In this document: positions 1 through 4,815 of the stretch, in pieces
How positions within the stretch are numbered: position 1 is the first letter of the stretch
Layout: every line of letters begins with the position of its first letter
Assembly: GCA_903970315.1 (NCBI GenBank)
Contig: CAJCIJ010000033.1
Location: 1 to 8,913, forward strand
DNA from: Actinomycetota bacterium
GTDB lineage: Bacteria > Actinomycetota > Thermoleophilia > Solirubrobacterales > Solirubrobacteraceae
Direction of reading: 5' to 3'
DNA length: 8,913 bases
Made by a program: the position numbers and the translations under genes
Notes under the pieces: model-generated
The model's database searches: none
What the model was told of the DNA's origin: nothing
What the model saw: the letters and a program-made list of their open reading frames with translations, nothing else

Positions 1-34
1 TACACTCTTTCCCTACACGACGCTCTTCCGATCT
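1..34 (+). other. Illumina read-1 sequencing adapter (artefact)
   Basis: The first 34 bases match the standard Illumina TruSeq/universal read-1 adapter, ending in the familiar GCTCTTCCGATCT, preceded by CCCTACACGACG. Base 1 (t) also fits the longer P5 oligo, in which TACAC follows ATC. Base composition changes to GC-rich coding sequence straight after position 34. This is library adapter left on the end of an assembled contig and carries no biology. It implies that genomic sequence starts at 35 and that the window's left edge is a contig end. Confidence 0.97.
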
Positions 35-270
35 TCCACCGCGTGCGCCACGCGGGCACCGACCCCGCTGTCACGCTGCACGTCTACTCGCCGCCGCTCC
101 AGCGCATGGGCGCCTACTTCGTCGACGAGCGCGGGGTCCTGGCGCGCCATTCCACGCCCGCATCCGATGAGCTGCGCCCGCAGTCGTGCGGCCCGGAGTC
201 AGGCCCGGGGGACCGCCCGCAGTCGAACGGCCTGGAGGATGTCGTGGGCGCCGCCGACGTGCTCAGGTAA
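35..270 (+). CDS. Cysteine dioxygenase, C-terminal fragment (5' end lost at contig edge)
   Basis: Open from the adapter boundary to TAA at 268-270. The reading begins HRVRHAGTDPAVTLHVYSPP (from position 37), which matches the C-terminal core of type I cysteine dioxygenase, the cupin iron enzyme that oxidises L-cysteine to cysteine sulfinate in the cytoplasm. By comparison with the mammalian enzyme, the first His (37-39) corresponds to the third iron ligand (His140), the His at 79-81 to His155, and the Tyr at 85-87 to the catalytic Tyr157. The first two iron ligands and the Cys/Tyr crosslink region would lie upstream and are missing because the contig ends here, so this is a sequencing truncation and not evidence of a pseudogene. 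The tail after about position 160 is Pro/Gly/Ser-rich and poorly conserved-looking. The stop overlaps the end of the convergent MFS gene by 8 bp. A close thiol dioxygenase of other substrate preference cannot be excluded. Confidence 0.85.
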
Positions 271-1729
271 GCGTAGGAACGACCTCCGCGGACCGTTTGG
301 TGCCCGCCAGTGCCGGGACCGTCGCGATCCCCGCGCCCGCGAGGCCGGCAGCGATCCAGAACGCCAGGTGGTAGCCGCCGGTGAGCGCCACCAGGCCGGG
401 GCGGCCCTGTTGCAGTAGGTCGTGGGCGCGGGAGGCCGACAGCGTGGCCAGGACCGCCAGGCCCAGCGCGCCGCCGACCTGGGCGGTGGTGTTGACCAGT
501 CCGGATGCCAGGCCCGCATCCTCGGGACCGGTCCCCGACATGGCGACATTCATCAATGCCGGGAAACAGACGCCCGCGCCGATGCCCAGGAGCAGCATCG
601 ATGGCATCACCGACGCGATATAGCCGGCGCGAACGGGCGCCCGAGCGAACAGCACCAAGGCGAGCACGATCAATCCCAGTCCCGGAGCCAGGAGCCTGAC
701 CGCCCCAAAGCGTGTGACCAGGCACTCGGAGTAGCGAACCGACAGCAAGCCCATCGTCAATGTGACCGGCAGGAACGCGAGGCCGGTCTGAAGGGCGTCA
801 TAGCCGAGCACTCGGCGCAGGTACAGGGCGCCCAAAAAGAACATCCCGAACATGCCCGCCACCGACAAGACCTGAATCACGTTGGCCAGGGCAACCTGGC
901 GCGAGCGGAAGATCCGCAACGGCACAAGCGGCTGGGACGCCGTCGCCTCGCGCGCCAGGAATGCCACCAGCAAGGCCAGCGACACGCCGCCCAACAGGAG
1001 CGTTCGCTGTGCTCCCCAACCCGATTCGGCGGCCGGCTTGACGATCGTGTAGACGCCCAGCATCAGGGCTGAAGTGATTAGCACTGCGCCCGGAATGTCT
1101 GCGCCAGCGCTGAGACCTATGCCTGCGTCGCGGCCGAGCAGGCGCATGGCGAAGACGGCGGTCGCAATGCCGATTGGGACGTTTACGAAGAAGATCCAGT
1201 GCCAGTCGATCGCCTGCGTGATGACGCCGCCCGCGAGCAGGCCCACCGACCCGCCGGCCGACGCCACGAACGCGTACACGCCGATCGCCTTGGCCTGCTC
1301 GCGCGGCTCCGGGAACATCGTCACGATCATGCCCAGGACCACCGCCGAGGTCATCGCGCCGCCCACACCCTGGATAAACCGGGCAACGATCAGCCACGTC
1401 TGGCTCTGCGCCAGGCCACACAGAAGCGAGGCCGACGTGAAGACGCCAACCCCGGCCAGGAATACCGTGCGACGCCCGATCAGGTCGCCGATGCGCCCGG
1501 CCAGCAGCAGCAGCCCGCCGAACGCGATCAGGTACGCGTTGATCACCCAGGCCAGGCTGGAGGTCGAGAAGTGCAGGGCGGTCTGAATTGACGGCAACGC
1601 AACGTTGACCACCGTGACGTCGAGCACGATCATCAGGACGCCCACGCACAGCACGTACAGCGCGGTCCAGCGCGACCGGTCCGCGCTGGAGGCGTGCGAG
1701 ACCGGCGAGTCGTCAGGCAGCGCCGTCAC
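263..1729 (-). CDS. MFS drug exporter, DHA2 (EmrB/QacA) type
   Basis: A 488-residue integral membrane protein, the usual size for 14-helix DHA2 proton-drug antiporters. Visible family marks: the helix-1 motif LDVTVVNVALP (36-46) with its Asp; motif A GRIGDLIGRR (78-87); RFIQGVGGA (117-125); an antiporter-type motif C region, AGGSVGLLAGGVI (158-170); and DWHWIFFVNVPIG (175-187), highly typical of DHA2 proteins. Many hydrophobic helices follow to the C-terminus. The substrate cannot be read from sequence; related proteins export drugs, dyes or antibiotics. The start is GTG at 1729-1727, chosen because its GTGA overlaps the stop of the upstream AHSA1-like gene by 4 bases and the protein then begins just before helix 1. 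There is no strong Shine-Dalgarno, consistent with translation coupled to the upstream gene. It is last in an arsR-led operon, so it is probably repressed by that regulator (inference). Its 3' end overlaps the cysteine dioxygenase gene. Confidence 0.93.
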   Translation of the reverse strand: MTALPDDSPVSHASSADRSRWTALYVLCVGVLMIVLDVTVVNVALPSIQTALHFSTSSLAWVINAYLIAFGGLLLLAGRIGDLIGRRTVFLAGVGVFTSASLLCGLAQSQTWLIVARFIQGVGGAMTSAVVLGMIVTMFPEPREQAKAIGVYAFVASAGGSVGLLAGGVITQAIDWHWIFFVNVPIGIATAVFAMRLLGRDAGIGLSAGADIPGAVLITSALMLGVYTIVKPAAESGWGAQRTLLLGGVSLALLVAFLAREATASQPLVPLRIFRSRQVALANVIQVLSVAGMFGMFFLGALYLRRVLGYDALQTGLAFLPVTLTMGLLSVRYSECLVTRFGAVRLLAPGLGLIVLALVLFARAPVRAGYIASVMPSMLLLGIGAGVCFPALMNVAMSGTGPEDAGLASGLVNTTAQVGGALGLAVLATLSASRAHDLLQQGRPGLVALTGGYHLAFWIAAGLAGAGIATVPALAGTKRSAEVVPTLT

Positions 1730-1971
1730 TTGCCGCCGCGCGTGAGGTGAGTGCCGAGCGCATCCATGAGCGCGTTGGTGCCGTGCTCACGCTCCGCCGG
1801 CGTATCCAGGCCATCGAGAAAGACGCCGTGCTCGGTCAGCGTCAAGCGCGTCGAGTCCTCGTCGGCCCATGCGGCGAACACGGCCGCTGGCGATGTCGCG
1901 TACGTTCGCTCGATCACGAAGCTGGCGTGGACTGTCGGGCGCTCGGTATCTGTCGTGTCGGTGTGACTCAA
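1726..1971 (-). CDS. Internally shortened AHSA1/SRPBCC-family protein (81 aa)
   Basis: The N-terminal segment (VHASFVIERTYATSPAAVFAAWAD, residues 14-37, split here as VHASFVIERTY and ATSPAAVFAAWAD) is the beta-1/helix-1 start of AHSA1-like SRPBCC proteins. The next residues, DSTRLTLTEHGVFLDG (39-54), are the family's last strand, leading into the C-terminal helix with REHGTNALMDALG. Full-length relatives are around 150-165 residues, so the central beta-sheet of the ligand-binding fold is absent, with the frame intact. The join is near residue 37/38 (about 1857-1866). The start is TTG at 1971-1969: AAAGGAG (1984-1978) lies 6 bases upstream, and TTGA overlaps the arsR stop. A longer reading to 2064 exists but would run inside arsR and lose this ribosome site. 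The stop overlaps the MFS GTG start. AHSA1-like genes often sit beside ArsR regulators of this type. The protein may be non-functional, retained for translational coupling, or a misassembly. Confidence 0.75.
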   Translation of the reverse strand: MSHTDTTDTERPTVHASFVIERTYATSPAAVFAAWADEDSTRLTLTEHGVFLDGLDTPAEREHGTNALMDALGTHLTRGGK

Positions 1972-2327
1972 TGCTTTCTCCTTTGGTCTGGTGGCTGTTG
2001 GGCGAGGTAGTCGCCGAGGCGGTCGAGGTGGTGCTCCCACGCGGCGCGCCGGTCGGCGGCCCACTGTTCGGCCACGCGTAGTGGGGTCGGCTGGATGGCA
2101 CAGGTGCGAACCCGGCCGAGTTTCTGCGACCGCACCAGCCCGCTTTGCTCCAGCACGTGCAGGTGCTGCACGACGGCCGCCAGCGAAATGGACAGCGGGC
2201 CGGCGAGCTGGCTCACCGAGGCCGTGCCACGACTGAGCTGATCGACCATCGCCCGACGACTGGGGTCCGCCAGCGCATGAAAGACGCTGTCCAACTCGGC
2301 GCTGTCCGGCTCGGCATACTCAAGCAT
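1968..2327 (-). CDS. ArsR-family transcriptional repressor
   Basis: A 119-residue winged-helix regulator, normal ArsR length. ELDSVFHALADPSRRAMVDQL (residues 11-31, in two parts ELDSVFHALA and DPSRRAMVDQL) is the family's opening helix motif. The helix-turn-helix follows, with the recognition helix around SLAAVVQHLHVLEQSGLV (48-65) and the wing at RSQKLGRVRTCAI (66-78). The C-terminal helix has the W...WE..LDRL..YL pattern (89-109) seen in the ArsR subgroup paired with AHSA1-like genes. The ELCVCDL-type metal-binding box is absent, so metal sensing is not indicated. The ATG at 2327-2325 gives the normal family N-terminus (MLEY...); an upstream GTG at 2477 would only translate the tandem repeats. 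The gene leads the operon with the AHSA1-like and MFS genes and overlaps the former by TTGA. It is probably autoregulated through the palindrome around its start. The inducer is unknown. Confidence 0.93.
   Translation of the reverse strand: MLEYAEPDSAELDSVFHALADPSRRAMVDQLSRGTASVSQLAGPLSISLAAVVQHLHVLEQSGLVRSQKLGRVRTCAIQPTPLRVAEQWAADRRAAWEHHLDRLGDYLAQQPPDQRRKH
1978..1984 (-). promoter_or_regulatory. Ribosome binding site of the AHSA1-like gene
   Basis: On the minus strand AAAGGAG is followed by a 6-base spacer (AAAGCA) and then TTG. It is the strongest Shine-Dalgarno I found near a start in this window, and it decides the unusual TTG start over upstream alternatives. It lies inside the last codons of arsR. 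Confidence 0.8.
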
Positions 2328-2342
2328 CCACTTAGGTATGCC
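2313..2342. promoter_or_regulatory. Inverted repeat around the arsR start codon, candidate operator
   Basis: On the plus strand GGCATACTCAAG (2313-2324) and CTTAGGTATGCC (2331-2342) form an inverted repeat, matching at 10 of 12 positions, with a 6-base spacer. The minus-strand ATG of arsR sits inside the spacer. ArsR dimers bind such imperfect 12-2-12-like dyads near their own promoters, so this is the natural operator candidate. One arm is also codons 2-5 of arsR (LEYA), so coding constraint contributes to part of it. Confidence 0.6.
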
Positions 2343-2391
2343 AGATGCGGCCGGTGGCGCCCATCGAGCTCGCGGCGGTCTGGCAGCGATC

Positions 2392-2447
2392 CGGGCGCGA
2401 ACTGCAGGCCCGGGCGTGAACTGCAGGCCGGGGGCGAATTGCAGGCC
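2392..2447. repeat. Three tandem copies of an 18-19 bp repeat
   Basis: Copies are 2392-2410, 2411-2429 and 2430-2447. The first two (CGGGCGCGAACTGCAGGCC and CGGGCGTGAACTGCAGGCC) differ at one base; the third (GGGGGCGAATTGCAGGCC) is one base shorter with two substitutions. Two copies contain the palindrome CTGCAG. The array fills the gap between the stop of the beta-helix gene and the arsR upstream region. It lies about 65 bp upstream of the arsR start. It may be slippage-prone filler, part of the beta-helix transcript's 3' end, or a regulatory array. Confidence 0.85.
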
Positions 2448-2448
2448 G

Positions 2449-4485
2449 TCAGCTGCGCGAACGCCGCGTCGGCGCACGGAACTTCACGGTGACCGTCTCG
2501 ACGCGGGTCTGCGGCGACGCGCCGGAGGCTTTAAAGGTGATCGCCAGGCGCACCCGCAGCTGCCCTCGGCGCGCCAGCGATCCCCGCGCCTGGATCGTGG
2601 GCGTGAGCGTGAGCGTCACCTTGCCAGTCTTGGTTACAAGGCGAGTGACCTGCCCGTACGGGATCAGGACCGTCCGCTTCGCCTGGTGCGGTCGCGCCTT
2701 CGTGCCCTTTACGGCCGGCACGGTGACCTTCGCAGTGGCGCGCACATGGACTGTGCCCGTCCCCAGTTGGGGGAACTTCAACACCAGCGTTCCCTTTGTC
2801 CCGTCGATCACCTTTGGCAGGGCAAACGCCGATTCCCCAGTCACTGTGCACAGGATCGCGGTCTGCGGCACCACGACCGGGCCAAACTCGCTGGCCCCCA
2901 TGTCAACCACGGCCGGGCCCGCGACGGGGTGGACGATCTCGGGCGGGATGCACGTTGGGACAATGCTGCGGCCAGCCAGGATTCGTGGGTCGCCGAAGAA
3001 GTCAGTACTCAGCCCGGCCGGCACCAGGAGGTTTGAGCCGGCATCGATGGTGGGGCTTGCTGCGGTCTCGTGCACATCCACGGATGCCGAATTGCCTTCG
3101 TTGGTCAGGTGCGGCTTGGCACAGATGTTGCCTGCCCCTGGAAGTGCTTCCGTGGACGTGGTGACGGCGCACACATCGCTGTAGGCCACCGTCCGCGAGC
3201 CACCGTCGCCTTCGAACCCCGCCGTCTCGTTGCCGCCGGAGTCGCCGGCAACGATCGAATTGCCCATTTCCAGTCGCGACTGCGGTTCGCCTTCGATCCC
3301 GGAGCCCACAGGCGCCGCGTTCTGGGTGACCGTCGAGTCCAGAATCCTGATCGTGATACAGCCCACCCACAGTCCACCGCCGCCGAGCAGCGCGGACGTG
3401 CCCGGACCGATCGCATTGCCCGTGACGACGGCATCTTGGAGCGTGCTCTGGGAAGACACCGAGGGGTTGCACGCCGAGGTCTCCGACGGCACGATGATGC
3501 CCAACCCGGCGCCCCAGCTCCAGCTGGATTCGTTGGTGCTGGCGGTGCCCGCGATCGCGTTACGCGAGAAGCGGTCGCCGACGCTGAACAGGTTGGCGCT
3601 TCGCACCCACTCGCCGCCGCCGCCGTAGTTGCCCTCCGCCGGAGCCGCCGCCGCGATCCGGTTTGAGTCAAAGACGTTCGCGCGTTGGGTCAGCGGAGCC
3701 GGCTCGTCTTCGGAGCCGACAAACTCCAGACCCGCCCCCGTGACCGCGCGGCCCTGCGGCGTGCCCGAGGCTTCCAGCACATTGCCTTCGAAGTTGTCGC
3801 CTTCAAGCTGGTTGGCGGCAGCGTCGCATGGGTCCTGCAGCCAGGCACCCGCGCCGCCGCCTTCGGCGCTCGGCAGCGAGAGCCTGTTGTCGACGAAGCG
3901 GGAGCCCGTGATTGCGATCGCCGGCGGTCCCGAGGACGGCGGACATGTGGACGCGCCGATAGCGATGAACGCCGCATGCCCGTTGGCGCCCCGCGCGTCG
4001 TTTTCGACGAACGTGTCGCCGCTGAGCGTTACGCGTGCAGCGTGGATCGAGAGAGCGCTCGCGCCGTTGAGATCGGCGTGGGCAAACGTTAGGTCGGTGA
4101 GCGTGAGTGCGCCGGCTTCTTCGGAGCCGGCTGTCGCCAACAGCGATTGGGTGACGCCGGTCCCGTCAAAGCCCGACGTGGTGCCCGGCTTGCCTTCCAG
4201 TGCGAAGTTTGCTCCCGCGGGCACCGTCACGCCGGAGCTGCTTTTGAGGTTGGTGGCGTCGCACATGCCTTCGAGCACGATCACATCGCCTTCGCCGTGC
4301 CCAGGCTGGGCTGCGGCCTGGTTCATCGTTTCCTGCAGTTCCGCGCAGCCGACGGTGCGGGTGACGGCGCCGGCCGGCGCAGCGCTGAAGCTCCCACCGA
4401 GCGTTCCCGCCCCAGCCGCCATGAGAACGAGCGCCCCCACCCGGGCGGCGCGCGCGGCGGCGCGCGCGTGAGCTGGGGCAGACAC
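2449..4485 (-). CDS. Secreted right-handed beta-helix protein with choice-of-anchor Q segment
   Basis: 678 residues from GTG at 4485. The N-terminus is a classic signal peptide: Arg-containing n-region (residues 2-15), hydrophobic stretch VGALVLMAAGAGTLGG (16-31), and AGA ending at 40 as the likely cleavage site. Residues about 42-475 are repetitive, with Asn/Gly/Ser-rich turns and recurring cores such as AITGSRFVDNRL and RDSTVTQNA-like (here RILDSTVTQNA), as in pectate-lyase-like parallel beta-helices. ASPTIDAGSN (476-485) through VDMGASEF (527-534) matches the 'choice-of-anchor Q' region. Residues about 555-672 form a Thr/Val-rich beta domain. There is no LPXTG or C-terminal membrane helix; the tail is basic (RAPTRRSRS). 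Catalytic residues cannot be assigned. A cell-surface, carbohydrate- or matrix-related role is plausible. An ATG at 4596 would add 37 residues ahead of the signal peptide and is less likely; a TACCAT box 6 bp before the GTG supports a leaderless start. Confidence 0.88.
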   Translation of the reverse strand: MSAPAHARAAARAARVGALVLMAAGAGTLGGSFSAAPAGAVTRTVGCAELQETMNQAAAQPGHGEGDVIVLEGMCDATNLKSSSGVTVPAGANFALEGKPGTTSGFDGTGVTQSLLATAGSEEAGALTLTDLTFAHADLNGASALSIHAARVTLSGDTFVENDARGANGHAAFIAIGASTCPPSSGPPAIAITGSRFVDNRLSLPSAEGGGAGAWLQDPCDAAANQLEGDNFEGNVLEASGTPQGRAVTGAGLEFVGSEDEPAPLTQRANVFDSNRIAAAAPAEGNYGGGGEWVRSANLFSVGDRFSRNAIAGTASTNESSWSWGAGLGIIVPSETSACNPSVSSQSTLQDAVVTGNAIGPGTSALLGGGGLWVGCITIRILDSTVTQNAAPVGSGIEGEPQSRLEMGNSIVAGDSGGNETAGFEGDGGSRTVAYSDVCAVTTSTEALPGAGNICAKPHLTNEGNSASVDVHETAASPTIDAGSNLLVPAGLSTDFFGDPRILAGRSIVPTCIPPEIVHPVAGPAVVDMGASEFGPVVVPQTAILCTVTGESAFALPKVIDGTKGTLVLKFPQLGTGTVHVRATAKVTVPAVKGTKARPHQAKRTVLIPYGQVTRLVTKTGKVTLTLTPTIQARGSLARRGQLRVRLAITFKASGASPQTRVETVTVKFRAPTRRSRS

Positions 4486-4815
4486 GATCCCATGGTAAGG
4501 CCCAAGCTGCGAAGCCGCCGCAGACGGCGCATGGCGGCATGTCACCAACTGCACCCCACGGCCCGCCGGCTGACTGGCTAGCCTGGACCAGATCATGCAA
4601 TGTGCGCCCTGTTTCGGGGCTTCAGCTTCTAGGTTGATCGACCGATGAACTCCGTGGAGGCCGTTTGGCCGGTGCGAGGAATATGCATCTGGGCCGACGT
4701 TGCACCGCACCCGAGCAAACTCACCCTGTGCTTCGATGACCACCCAGAACAGCGCCAGCACGCGTTTGATCCAGACACCTCCTGCACCGCGCCGGGCCTC
4801 CCGGCACGCACTTAG
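4486..4815. other. Divergent intergenic region, 330 bp
   Basis: This region lies between the beta-helix gene (minus) and the GAF-GGDEF-EAL gene (plus). Apart from the TACCAT box, it holds an inverted repeat, GCCGCC (4514-4519) with GGCGGC (4533-4538), just upstream of that box, and a short GGCC-gttt-GGCC repeat near 4659-4670. An 18-codon reading frame starts at an ATG (4683) preceded by GAGGA and ends at 4739; nothing identifies it as a gene. I see no convincing promoter for the plus-strand gene and no RNA gene. Longer open frames here (for example minus 4811-4629) have no recognisable content. Confidence 0.5.
4492..4497 (-). promoter_or_regulatory. -10 box (TACCAT) of the beta-helix gene, leaderless start
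   Basis: On the minus strand TACCAT is followed by GGGATC and then the GTG start at 4485. TANNNT with a 6-base gap to the start codon is the arrangement expected when transcription begins at the first base of the codon, as is common in Actinomycetota. No -35 resembling TTGACA is visible. Confidence 0.5.

Noticed and set aside
114..725. 203-codon open frame on the minus strand overlapping the dioxygenase and MFS genes
   Set aside because: It is Arg/Gly/Pro-rich with no family marks and lies in an alternate frame of two well-identified genes. Long open frames in the wrong frame are expected in GC-rich DNA.
1972..2064. Longer N-terminus for the AHSA1-like protein starting at 2064
   Set aside because: It would sit entirely inside arsR, be Arg/Pro-rich and ignore the strong ribosome site before the TTG at 1971.
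2392..2447. CRISPR array
   Set aside because: The three repeats are directly adjacent with no spacers between them and there are no cas genes in the window.
2328..2477. Longer ArsR starting at GTG 2477
   Set aside because: The extra 50 residues are largely translation of the tandem repeats and overlap the beta-helix gene end; ArsR proteins of this group begin at the MLEY-type N-terminus.
2338..4471. Plus-strand open frames across the beta-helix gene (up to 280 codons)
   Set aside because: They mirror the minus-strand gene, have no start signals and no recognisable domains, while the minus-strand reading has a signal peptide and conserved segments.
4683..4739. 18-codon frame with GAGGA before its ATG as a leader peptide of the GGDEF-EAL gene
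   Set aside because: It has no regulatory codon run or attenuator hairpin and ends 76 bp before the gene; one short frame with a ribosome-like site is expected by chance.
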